A DNA stretch of 64,000 bases from Spiroplasma sp. SV19 (GTDB lineage: Bacteria; Bacillota_I; Bacilli_A; Mycoplasmatales; Mycoplasmataceae). Shown piece after piece: positions 53,741 through 64,000 of the stretch. The number at the start of each line of letters is the position of its first letter. Positions within the stretch are counted from its first letter, which is position 1. The position numbers were made by a program, and so were the translations under genes. The DNA lies in contig NZ_CP045455.1 in NCBI RefSeq assembly GCF_030060925.1, positions 558,001-622,000 of the forward strand, read 5' to 3'. The notes below the pieces were generated by a model that ran no database searches, was not told the DNA's origin, and saw only the letters and a list, made by a program, of their open reading frames with translations.

Positions 53741-54403
53741 TTAAATTGGTAATTCAAAGTCATAGATTTTTCCTTCAATAATATAAATTAAAGTTTCCGC
53801 AATATTAATAATATGACTCCCTGCTCGTTCAATTGAACGTAATTGTTGCATTGTTAGAGTAATAACTTTAATTTCTTCCTTTGTTTTTGCTTCCCGAATT
53901 TTTTCAATTAATGCATCATTTTCAATTTTATATAGTTTATCTAATTCTGTATCATATTTTAAAATATTATATGCTGATTCAATTCGTTCTTCTTCAAAAA
54001 TATTTGATACTTCAGTTAACATCTCAATAACTTTGGCAACTAATTTTTTTAAAAAATTAATTAATTTAGTTGAGGGTTTATATTTAATGTAGTAACGACA
54101 AATCCCTTTTGCATAGTCAGCAATCCGTTCAACTTCTTTAACAATTAATATAAAACCAACTGCTCGTCGTAAGTCTTTTGCCACCATTTGTTGTTTGGCA
54201 ATTTTTCATAATGAAACTTCAATGAAAGCTTCTTGCATTTTATTAATTGTTTCATCTGATGAAATCACACTTTGACCAAGTTCAATATCATTTTCTTCAA
54301 GACACTTAACCATATCATCATATTGATTTTTTGTCATCGCAATCATATCAATAATCATTTGTTTTGTTTGGGCTAGATCATTTTCAATTTTAACACTCAT
54401 CAT
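53741..54403 (-). CDS. phoU: Phosphate uptake regulator PhoU
   Basis: The 220-residue helical-bundle protein has the PhoU repeats, with conserved acidic clusters. These include RRAVGFILIVKEVERIADYAKGI in the first half and LRSIERAGSHIINIAETL in the second, the D/ExxRxxDHxxNIxE pattern. It closes the pst operon and modulates the Pst transporter. No two-component sensor or regulator is encoded in the window. A TGA Trp falls at about residue 66. Confidence 0.93.
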
Positions 54404-54420
54404 TTCTCTCCTTTCTGTTG

Positions 54421-55230
54421 TTATTCAAAACGACCAGTAATATAATCTTCAGTTTTTTTATTAGCTGGACGTGAAAAAATAATCTTAGTTTTATTATATT
54501 CAATTAATTTTCCTTTTGCAAAAAAAGCAGTATAATCAGCAACGCGTGCTGCTTGTTGCATATGGTGTGTTACTAAAATAATCGTAAAATCTTTTTTTAA
54601 CTGTGTAATTAATTCTTCAATCTTTGATGTTGAAATTGGGTCCAAAGCACTTGTTGGTTCATCCATTAATAAAATTTTTGGTTTCATTGCAATGGCACGA
54701 GCAATACATAACCGTTGTTGTTGTCCTCCCGATAAAGCAAAAGCAGAATCTCTTAAATTATCTTTCACTTCGTCTCACAATGCTGCTCGTTTTAAACTTT
54801 CAACAACAATACTATTAACTAGTTTTCGATCACGAATCCCCTGGTTTCGTGGTCCATAAGCAACATTATCATAAATTGACATTGGAAATGGTGATGGTTT
54901 TTGAAAAACCATACCAATATCAGTACGTAATTTAACAATATCTGTTTCAGGACTATAAATATTTTTTCCATTAATCAGAATTTCACCTTTAACAACTGAT
55001 TTAGGCTCAACATCATTCATCCTGTTAAATAATCGTAATAATGTTGATTTTCCCGATCCAGATGAACCAATAAAAGAAGTTACCGTATTTTCTTTAATTT
55101 TCATTGAAATATTAAAAAGTGCTTGTTTATTTCCTTTATAGAAAAAATCAACATTTTTTACTTCAATTAAATCTGGATTATTATCTGATGAATCAAATGT
55201 TGGATTATTAATAATTACTTTTGGATCCAT
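54421..55230 (-). CDS. pstB: Phosphate ABC transporter ATPase
   Basis: The 269-residue ATPase energises phosphate import. It has Walker [10 protein letters not shown] near residue 56, the Q-loop FQKPSPFP, signature LSGGQQQRL, Walker [13 protein letters not shown] and the H-loop [12 protein letters not shown]. The GPRNQG segment is typical of PstB. An N-terminal extension of about 20 residues precedes the core. Its ATG shares a base with the pstCA stop, and phoU follows by 17 bases. Confidence 0.97.
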
Positions 55231-57332
55231 TATTTCTCTCCTTTCTTATCGTTTTTTTCTTCTTTTGCTGTTCGTTTTTTCTTTGATACAAATTTTTTTC
55301 AAAAATTATTAAAATTTTCTTTTTGATGAAGATAGTTATCTCTTGAAAAGAAAAACTTCAAACTAGTAATTCGCATTTTTCACTTCTGCTTAAATCCAAT
55401 TTTAACATAATTTGGGGCAAATTTTTTCCCTAAAATATGGGCAAAACTATTTGATAACCAAATTAACACCATAATTGCAAAGGCTAATTCAAACATAATC
55501 CGCATAGCATCAGCTGTTACACCTTCTTTTGATAACATTAAAATTTGCGTTGTCATACTTGCTCCTGGTGACATAAAGCCAGCAATTGGCAACCGCACGG
55601 CCGTTCCTAATGTTAAATAAACTGGTGCTGATTCACCAATTACGCGACCAATTGCTAAAATAATTGCTGTTACAATTCCAGGCATTGCATTTGGTAACAC
55701 AACTTTTAAAGTTGTTGCTGTTTTATTTGCTCCTAAAGCCAGCGAGGCATTTCGCATTGAATCTTCAACCCCCGCTAACGCTTCTTCAATACTACGAATC
55801 ATAATTGGTAGAATAACAATTGTCAAAGTCAATCCAGACGCTAAAACTGATAATGGCAATCGTAAAACACCAATAAAGAAGGCCAAACCAAATGTTCCAT
55901 AAATAATACTTGGTGTTGATGATAAAACATCAATCGCAAAACGAACTGCTTTAGCAAAAATACTACTTTGACGAGCATATTCATTTAAATAAATTGCCAC
56001 CATCAACCCTAATGGCACAGCAAAAATCATTGAACAAATAACTAGTAATAAAGTAACTAAAAAGGTTGAAAGAATTCCAGCACCGCCATCAAATGTTGAA
56101 GTAGAAATTAAGTCTCGTCAAACCATGCCAAATAACCCTTTTCAAATAATAGTGATTAAAATAATCAAGGTAAAAGATACGACGATCACTGTTGATGAAA
56201 TTAGAAAAAACATTCCCAAGCCGTCTTTAATTTTTTTAATTCCTCGGGTTTTTTCAATCCGTTCATAAAATAATTTATTAATTTTATTACCATTATATGA
56301 TTTACTTAAACGCAAACTTTTTGTTGTTTTACGAGTATGATAATTTCGTTTACGTTTATTAAACGCTTGTGATGAAATAATGAAAATGTTAATAATACAG
56401 ACAATTACAAATAAGACCAACCCAATTGCGTATAGGGCTGATTCATGCATTGGCCCAGAATTTTCTAACATTTCTAATCCAATTGTTGAAGCCAAGGTTG
56501 CAATTGCTGAGAAAATAAAATTAAAAAAACCATTCCCAATTTTTAATCCATCTGGTGCATTTCCAGCAATCATCATAACGGCCATTGTTTCTCCAATAAT
56601 CCGAGCAACCCCCATCATAATGGCAGTAATAATTTTAAACCATGCTGATCGTAAAACAATGCGATAAGTAGTATGTGTTTTGCTTAAACCTAATGCTAAT
56701 GATCCAAAACGATATGAATCGGGAACATTTTCTAATGCATTTATTGATAAAGAAATCATAATTGGTAATCCCATAAATGCTAAAGTAATTGATGTTACCA
56801 ATAAGTTTGATGTGGATGGTGCTCCCATTAACATAAACAATGGTCCTAAAATGGCTAAAGCAAATAACCCAAAAACAACCGACGGAATTCCGGCAAGCAA
56901 TTGGATAATTCCTATTACCCGGCGTTTAAGCGTTGAACTTAGATACTCTGAAATATATAATGAAGAAAAAATTGTTAACGGAATTGCAAAAAGTAAAGCA
57001 ATTAACAAGACAAAAAAGGTTGCAATAACAATTCGCCAAATTCCAAATTGATTATTATTGGCATTTCAGGTTTGACCCGATAAAAATCCTCAAAAACCAC
57101 CTGGATAATGTTGAAAAAAATAAATTGATTTATAAATAATAAATCCAACTAGTGTTAATAAAATTAAGATTGTTAAAATCGCAAAACTATAGATAATAAT
57201 TTTAGAACCAAAATCAGTTAACTGTTTTCGACCACGAAAATTATTGGCAAAACGAATGCGTCACATTCGCATTTTTTCCCCCATTGGTTTTTTATCAGCT
57301 GTCACAACTTCTTTAACATCTTTATTTGCCAT
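55230..57332 (-). CDS. Fused phosphate ABC transporter permease PstC-PstA
   Basis: One 700-residue frame contains both permease subunits. The PstC half (residues 1-340) shows the SLALGLSKTHTTYRIVLRSAWFKI-type coupling loop and ARIIGETMAVM; the PstA half (about 400-650) shows ASLALGANKTATTLKVVLP and GRVIGESAPVYLT. Each has about six membrane helices, and a basic linker joins them. TGA Trp codons at 56142 and nearby join the halves. The C-terminal 50 residues are very basic. A fused permease of about 650 residues is known in Mycoplasma pst operons, so the fusion is probably ancient in mollicutes. Confidence 0.92.
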
Positions 57333-57334
57333 TG

Positions 57335-58657
57335 TTAGTTCTCCAATCCTTTATACTCATAACCAGGAAACGCTTGATATTGACCAGGAAATTTTTGTAA
57401 AATAGTATCTCAAATGCTACTATAATCTGCTCTAAAATTTCATGGAACTTTTTCATCAGCTGTTGCTTTGCCACTTTTGGCAAAAGTTGTATTATTATTA
57501 TATTTTCGAAAGAAAATATCATCAAACGTTAACGGTTCTTCGCCCTCTTCAATATACCAATATGCTGCATCATGAACACTTAATTTAAAATTTGAATCAT
57601 AATAAGGATTATCGGTACCATCACTCAGATATTTTTTTGTTTTTGCATATGGCAGAGGATCTAACATTCAAGCAATAAAAGCCAATGCTTTATCAAATTG
57701 TGAACCACGATAATTAACAATTCCCGTAAATGGTCGGGTTAAAGAATATGCTGGGTTAAACTCTAAATTATTTTCAACAACTCGGTATGGTAATTCGGGG
57801 GTAGTTATATTTTTTCCAATTACACCGGCAATTGATTTTGCGCCTAACCGATTATCATCAATAATTGTTTTAAGATATGAAAATGAAATAAAACCAATTG
57901 ATCCTGGTGTAGTTGAAACAGCCTGATACATCGCTCCGTTTGATGCTGCAACTTGATTAGTTTCATAATTTTTCGTTCCAATTACAGCTGATTCAAAAAA
58001 GTCTCTTGTTCCACTTCCCGCTTCTCGAGTTAAAGTATAAAATTTATTATTACCGCCACTACCAACTAATTGTGAACCAAAAGCCTGTTGTCATGTAAAA
58101 TTAGGATCAGTGTAAATTCGTTTAATTAATGCCGTTCCTTCTCCACCATAAAAACTTTTAAAATATAATGACTGTTGATTAGGGTTAATTTCAGAACCAG
58201 TTGGTAAATGATAAAACAAAACAATATAATCACGAGCAAACACAAAACGAGAAGTTTGATAATCGTCTCATAATTGTTGGGCATTAGCACGATTATCACC
58301 TTGAGTTGGAGTTGACTTAACATCTTTTGATAAAAAACCAAAAGCATAACTTCCATTTTTAACACCAACTAAAGCAGCTGCACTTCCTAATGAATTATAT
58401 AAGATGTCTTCTTTTTTATCACGTTTATATTGTTCAGTAATATTTGCCATTACTTGTGCAACAGAAGTACTTCCCCCCGCGACAATAACATTACTTGCAG
58501 AAGCAACTGTCCAAATGACAATTGATATTACTAACACTAAAACAAAACCAATTAAAGTAATCATTTTATGGTTGCTAATCTCTCCTACTAAAGTTTTAAA
58601 GAAATTTTTCTTTTCTTTCTTTTTTGAAACAGCTTTAGTAGATTCGTTTGGCTTCAT
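57335..58657 (-). CDS. pstS: Phosphate-binding protein with membrane anchor
   Basis: The 440-residue protein has a Lys-rich cytoplasmic start, one membrane helix (MITLIGFVLVLVISIVIW, near residues 32-50) and an extracellular periplasmic-binding fold. Ligand-type motifs are GGSTSVAQV, SLGSAAALVGV and REAGSGTRDFFE (the last matches PstS phosphate-binding loop GSGTR). There is no lipobox Cys, unlike most Gram-positive PstS. It heads the operon; the pstCA start lies 2 bases behind its stop. The start at ATG 58657 follows GGGAGGAAAC. Confidence 0.93.
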
Positions 58658-58750
58658 CTGTTAAGTTTCCTCCCGCTGTAATATGTCTTTTAACTTTTCT
58701 AATTTGTTCACATTAATTGTATCAAATAAAATAAAAAATCATAAAATATC

Positions 58751-61705
58751 TTATGCTTTTTTATTTTCAAACTCTTTAATCATTTCTTCTGCTTGTTGTA
58801 ATTTAATTCCTACAATCTTAGTTACCCCTTTTTGTTGCATTGTGGCACCATATAGAACATCACAATTTTCCATTGTTCCCACGCGATGAGTAACAACAAT
58901 AAACTGTGTTGTTTCAACAAATGTACGAATGTATTTAGCAAAACGTTCAACATTTGCTGGATCTAATGGTGCTTCTGCTTCATCTAAAATAACTAACGGA
59001 ATTGGACGAACTTTTAAAATTGCAAATAAAACTGATAACGCAACTAATGATTTTTCACCACCAGATAACAAATTCAAATTAGTAATATTTTTCCCAGGTG
59101 GTGATACTTTAATATCAACACCAGTTTCTAATAAATTTTCTGGTTCAGTATAAATAATTTTTGCCGAACCACCCCCAAACAAAACTTCAAAGGTTGATGG
59201 TAAATTTTTATTAACTGCCTTAATCGTGTTATCAAATTGTTCTTCCATAATAACATCCATCTCATCAATTGATTTTAATAAATTTTTAACAGAATCATGT
59301 AAATCATTATACTCATTATTCATAAACTGGAAGCGTTCGTACTCTTCTTTATATTCATCAATTGCTTCTAAATTAACACTACCAATTTGGGCCAAATCAC
59401 TTCGTAATTGCTTAATTTCATCACGAATAAAATCTTCATTATCAATTACTTTTAACTCCAATGTTTTAGCATGATCATATGTCATTTGATACTCTTCAGT
59501 TAATCGTGTCAAATTTTGTTGAATTTTAACATTAATAATTGATAAATCAGTATTGATTTTACTAATTTGTTCTTGTAAGGCTGAAATATAATAACGTTTT
59601 TCAGAAATATAATTATTTAGGTCATTAATGTTAAGTGATTGTTTATCTTTTAAACTGCGAGCAACATTTAATTGTTGCTCTAATTTTGTTTTTAAAAACT
59701 CTTTTTGTTTAATTTTATCAACAATATTTAAAACCTCTTGATTCTCTTCTAATTTTGTTTCGTCAATATTTTTTGCTGTTAAAAGATGATATTCACTTTG
59801 CAATTTCAACTGATCATGGTTAATAATTTCAATTTGACGTTTTGCTGCTCCAATTGAAGCCTGGTTTTCAGCAATAATTTCATTAACTTCATCCAATTGA
59901 TGACGAATTATACTTAATTGTTTTGTAATTTCTTGCTGTTCATTAGCCTTAAGAACCAATTGCCCATTAATTTCATTAATTTCTTTTTCTGGATTTGCAA
60001 TTGTCATTTTAGCACGCCGTGTTCCACCCGATACAGCACCCTGTGGGCGAATTACTTCGCCATCTAAAGTAACAATATTATAACGATATTTTGTTAATTT
60101 TCCAACTTCTTGTGCACTATCAAAATCATTGCAAATAATATATCGACTTAATAAATAGTCAATTGCAATGCGATATTCTTTGCTTGTTTTAACTAAATTA
60201 TTTCCCAATCCCAAATATCCGGGTACTGACTTAATGACGAATTCTTCATCACTGCTCAAATAACGCGGTGAAATAACATCTAATGGAATAAAAGTTGCTC
60301 GCCCAGCTCGGTTTTGTTTTAAATATAAAATTGCTCGTTTTGCACTATCAACATTTTTAACTAAAATATCTTGTAACCGTCCTGTTAAAGCTGTCACAAT
60401 TGCTTGTTCATATTTATCATCAACATTAATTACTTCTTGTACTAACCCAATAATTCCTGGCAAGACGTTCTTATTATTAATAATGTTTTTAACTCCTTCA
60501 TGTAAGTTATCCTGATTTTCAAACTTATGTTGTGCTCGTTCTAAGTCACTTTCTAAACGAACAATTGTTTTATTAATTGCCCCCAAATCTTCATTTAATT
60601 TCGCTTGGGTTGTATTAAAAGTATTACGTTGAGTTCGATATTCCAGTTGTTGTTTCTCCAAAGTCTCTAGTTTTTCTTGCTCATTTTGAAGATTAATAAT
60701 TAATTCATTATAATCACTAAGCATATTAGTAATCGTAATATCATTATTTGACATTTTTAAAGCAACTTCTTTATTATCTAATTCAATTTTATGCACTTTC
60801 AAATCACTAATTTCTGAAACTAAACTTTGAAACTCTTTACTTAAAACACTGATTTTTGTATCTAAATTAAAATTTTCTTTATTTAATTCATTATATTCAA
60901 TTTCTTTATTCTTTAATTCACGATCAGCGTCTTGTTTAGTACTTGTAACTGTTTTTTGTTGCTCACGTAATTCAAGTAATTTATCATTAAAAAAAGTAAT
61001 ATCTTTAACTAAAACTGCTAATTCAATTTCATTTAATTTGTCTTTTAAAGTAGTATATTTTAAAGCTTTTTCACTTTGTCGTTTTAGACTTGGTAATTTT
61101 CGTTCAATTTCATTTAAAATATCTTTTAAACGAGCTAAATTTTCATTTGAACGTTCTAATTTTTTTAATGATTCTAATTTACGACGCTTATATTTTGCAA
61201 CTCCGGCCGCTTCTTCAAATAAAGCACGACGATCCAAAGGTTTTGCTTCTGCAAAAGCATTAATGTTTCCTTGCGAAATAATAGCTAACGACGATTTAGT
61301 TAAGCCACTATCCATCGCAAAATCTTGAATATCTTTTAAACGAACACGTTGTTTATTAATAAAATATTCATTTTCTCCTGTTCCACGAAAAACACGACGA
61401 ACAATTTCAATTTCATCATAATCCAACGCAAAAATACGTTTTGTATTATCAAAAGTCAATTTAACTTCTGCCATATTTAAAGCTGATTTTGTCTCAGAAC
61501 CATTGAAAATAACATCCTCACTATTATTTCCACGAAGTGATTTAATTGATTGTTCACCTAGGCATCAACGAATTGCATCACTAATATTTGATTTTCCACT
61601 CCCATTAGGACCAACAATTCCAATCATTTCATGGTCAAAATTAACAGTTAATGGGTCAGCAAATGACTTAAATCCAAAAGCCTCCAGTTTTTTCAAAAAT
61701 AGCAC
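58751..61705 (-). CDS. smc: Chromosome segregation ATPase SMC
   Basis: The 984-residue protein condenses the chromosome. The N-terminal head has VGPNGSGKSN near residue 31. A long coiled coil runs to a hinge (VLPGIIGLVQEVINVD to GGTRRAKM, about 380-490), another coiled coil follows, and the C-terminal head has the signature LLSGGEKSLVALS and Walker B PLVILDEAEAPLDPANVERF. The start is GTG 61705 with AAGGAAGTG upstream; no ATG fits before the P-loop. It is shorter than the usual 1,150-1,200 residues because the coiled-coil arms are shorter. Confidence 0.96.
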
Positions 61706-61885
61706 TAATTTTCACTTCCTTAAAATCTAACCTAATAACAAACCGAATTATTCCTTATTAATTATTCTATAAAAGTCACTTATTTGCAACTAAATTTTTT
61801 AAAATCATTCATAAAAAAAGAAAAACACGGAAATAATTTTCGTAATAAAAAAATATAAAACAACTTTTTTGCACATTGTTAAGAA

Positions 61886-61891
61886 TATAAT
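61886..61891 (+). promoter_or_regulatory. Candidate -10 of the secreted protease gene
   Basis: TATAAT in the 261-base gap between the diverging smc and protease genes, 75 bases before the protease start. The -35 region is weak. I see nothing else clear in this gap. Confidence 0.35.
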
Positions 61892-61966
61892 AAAACCGGT
61901 TATAAAATAATTGAGAACTAACCACCCTCATCCTAGAACCAATAATTTAAGAAAGAAGATGGAACT

Positions 61967-62794
61967 ATGAAAAAAACACTGGTTCTTTTTACTAGTCTAG
62001 CAATGGCTAGTACAAGTGCAATTAGCACAATTGTTATTAATAATAAAAATAGTAATGTTGAAGTTACAAATGGTGTTGATGTTACCAATGGTGAATTTCC
62101 ATGATATGGTCTAATAAGTAACAAAGGTGCCCCAATTACCACCACCGGTTCTGGTGGCGGAGTATTAATTGCACCAAATTGGGTTTTAACAGCAGCACAT
62201 GTTGCCAGTGATTTCCAATTTGCTCAATTAACAATGCAAATTACTTTTGGTGTTTATGACAAAATAACACCTTATCAACCAGAAACAGTATATGCTAACA
62301 AATATTTTGTCTATGGTGGTACTCATTATGATATGATAAAAGATATTGCCTTAGTTAAATTAGATCATCCCATCACAGATATTGCGCCAATTCAAATTGC
62401 TAATAAAACACAAATCCCCCAAGCAGGAGAAAACACAATTGTAACTGGTTTTGGTATTAGTGGTGTTGATTCCCAGGGGCAACCAGTTTGGCCAACTCAC
62501 ATGAAAAAGGCGTTGATGCCAATTCAAGACCCAGCAATTGCCAAAGATCCAAAATATCAAGTTTCTAATTTTGATCAAAACTATGATTTCCTAGGTGGAA
62601 CAATTACTGGTAAAAGAATAAGCTCCGCTCTTGGTGATAGTGGTGGTCCTGTCATTCAAAAAATTGATAACCACTGAGTAACAGAAGGAATTGTTAGTCA
62701 TGGTGTTTATGATTGAACAACACCATTACCAACTGTTTTTACTGCTGTTGGTGCTTTTAATGATTGAATCCAAAATATTATCAAAAATAATTAA
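61967..62794 (+). CDS. Secreted trypsin-like serine protease
   Basis: The 275-residue protein has a signal peptide (MKKTLVLFTSLAMASTSAIS) with no lipobox Cys and then the S1 protease fold. The catalytic triad is His78 in LTAAHV, Asp126 in KDIALVKLD and Ser225 in LGDSGGPV. GGGVLIAPNWVLTAAH and VTGFGISG match chymotrypsin-type strands. No Cys pairs are present, so there are no disulfides. TGA Trp codons lie in the mature part, including DHW and DWTT. It is likely released or surface-bound and could act on host proteins. The host-directed role is inferred. Confidence 0.9.
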
Positions 62795-62824
62795 ATTAAA
62801 CACTAATATTCTAAAAACATATTA

Positions 62825-62850
62825 AAAAAAGCAATTTCTATTGCTTTTTT
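62825..62850. terminator. Bidirectional terminator between protease and permease genes
   Basis: A 10-bp stem (AAAAAAGCAA, loop of six) gives T runs in both directions between the two converging genes. Confidence 0.85.
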
Positions 62851-62862
62851 GCTTTTATTAAC

Positions 62863-64000
62863 TTAGTCATTTTTCTTATCAGTTTTTTGCTTTTGCTTTA
62901 CCTTTTGTTTTTGCTTTGTTTTGTCATTTTTTGTTATTGAATGTTCTTTTTTCTTCTTCATAATTAACTTTATTTTTTCTCATCATAAGAACCCATTATT
63001 TTGGTGATCAGGTAAAAGTAAATTTAAGAAAATGCCAACAAAAGCTGCTAAGGCAACACCCGTAAATTGTAAATTACCACTACCGATATTAAAGTTAAAA
63101 ATGGCACCACCTAATCCCAAAACTAGCATAATTGCGGTAACAAAAACATTTTTCATATTTGTATAATCAATCCGATTATTAATTAAAACCCGAATTCCAT
63201 TAGTAGCAATTAACCCAAACATAATCATACTAATACCGCCCATTACTGGCCCTGGTAACATTTGTACCAACTGGTTAACAGGGGCAATAAAAGATAATAC
63301 TATCGCAAACAGTGCTGCTAAACCAGTTACTCACACTGAAGCAATTCTGGTCATTCCAACAACTGATGCATTTTCACCATAAGTTGTGTTTGCTGGCCCA
63401 CCTATTAGTCCATCAAAAATAATTGAAACTCCATCCGCAACTAATGTTCGATGCATTCCAGGGTCTTTAACAAAATTCTTACCTGTCATTTGCCCCATAC
63501 TAATATGATCACCAATATGTTCAGCAATTGCAATAATTGCTAAGGGACTAATTGCTAAAATTGCGGGTCCAATGTTACTTGCTTTTAAATCTCAAATTTT
63601 TTTAAAAGATGGATACCATTGTCATTGGCTTGGATCAACAATTTTTGATGTGTCTAAAATATGATATTGAGTTCCAATTGCAAAATGCAAAATAACACAC
63701 AGTAAATAACCCATAACAACACCAATAATAACTGGTACCACTTTTGCAAACCCCTTACATTTTAAAGCAATAATTGCTGTTACTAAAAACGTGAAAACTG
63801 CAATCCCAATGCCAATTCAGTGTGAATAACTTTCTTTTCAAGCTGCTGGATTAAATCCGGCATTATTAATGGCACTCGGAGCAACTGACATTCCAATAAT
63901 AATAATTAATGGTCCAACAATAACTGCTGGTAATAAACGTTCTAAAAATTTATTGCCAATAAAATATACTAAAATCCCAAACGTAATGTAAATAACTCCG
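62863..64000 (-). CDS. Uracil/xanthine permease, N-terminus beyond the window
   Basis: The frame is open from the right edge to TAA 62863, giving 378 residues of a nucleobase:cation symporter-2 (UraA/PyrP) permease. It has AIAEHIGDHISMG and GGPANTTYGEN, two family signatures that line the substrate site, and many hydrophobic segments. The last 50 residues are an unusual Lys/Gln tail (KQKQKVKQKQK). Uracil is the more likely substrate because GGPANTTYGEN is the form seen in uracil permeases. The start and promoter are not in the window. Confidence 0.9.

Overview
The window reads as a mollicute chromosome, most likely Spiroplasma. It is very AT-rich. Nearly every long gene stays open only if TGA is read as tryptophan, with in-frame TGA at conserved Trp positions in argS, rsmB, pdhA, pgcA, pstS and others. 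The gene content also fits: PDH complex with NADH oxidase and lipoate ligase, fused PstCA permease, RNase J, and no cell-wall genes. The genus is inferred; the genetic code is seen directly. No stretch longer than 300 bases lacks a gene, and I saw no tRNA, rRNA or CRISPR array.

Region 1 (1-6.5 kb) is part of a provirus or virus-like element, all on the minus strand and running off the left edge. A control region at about 6.44-6.53 kb carries a 12-bp-period array of TAACATGTTA palindromes. It is followed by overlapping small genes (a beta-class DNA methyltransferase, several Cys-rich mini-proteins, a RuvC-like nuclease and a basic DNA-binding-like protein). A terminator at 2.2 kb precedes a capsid module (a scaffold-like coiled coil split by a frameshift, a probable coat protein and a hydrophobic protein). 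A truncated BMP-family lipoprotein at 6.6-6.9 kb may mark the chromosome junction.

Region 2 (6.9-26.3 kb) is mostly housekeeping: an MFS-like permease, argS, rsmB-gmk-rsmD, def, RNase J, a free-standing AlaRS-type editing protein, a CPBP protease, gpmI, a HAD phosphatase, a Gln-rich repeat membrane protein, gpsA, der, cmk, a tail-anchored coiled-coil protein, ferredoxin and dUTPase.

Region 3 (25.8-38.7 kb) is one minus-strand block: a 682-aa membrane-anchored surface protein, a lipoprotein gene broken by TAA, three four-helix membrane proteins, a 915-aa anchored surface protein, a fourth four-helix membrane protein, then a MoxR/RavA-type AAA ATPase, a ViaA-type VWA protein and dUTPase. The four small membrane proteins look like paralogues. 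I propose this as a candidate undescribed envelope-assembly system.

Region 4 (38.8-51.9 kb) holds a small regulon (ArsR-type repressor with a 26-bp palindromic operator, flavin oxidoreductase, aldo/keto reductase). It also holds the pyruvate-to-acetyl-CoA block nox-lplA-pdhA-pdhB-pdhC-pdhD, then yhaM, and a large E2-like protein with a His-rich linker whose catalytic DHR motif is replaced by NEA.

Region 5 (51.9-64 kb) holds a phosphohexomutase, the phosphate operon pstS-pstCA-pstB-phoU, smc, a secreted trypsin-like serine protease and the 3' part of a uracil/xanthine permease gene.
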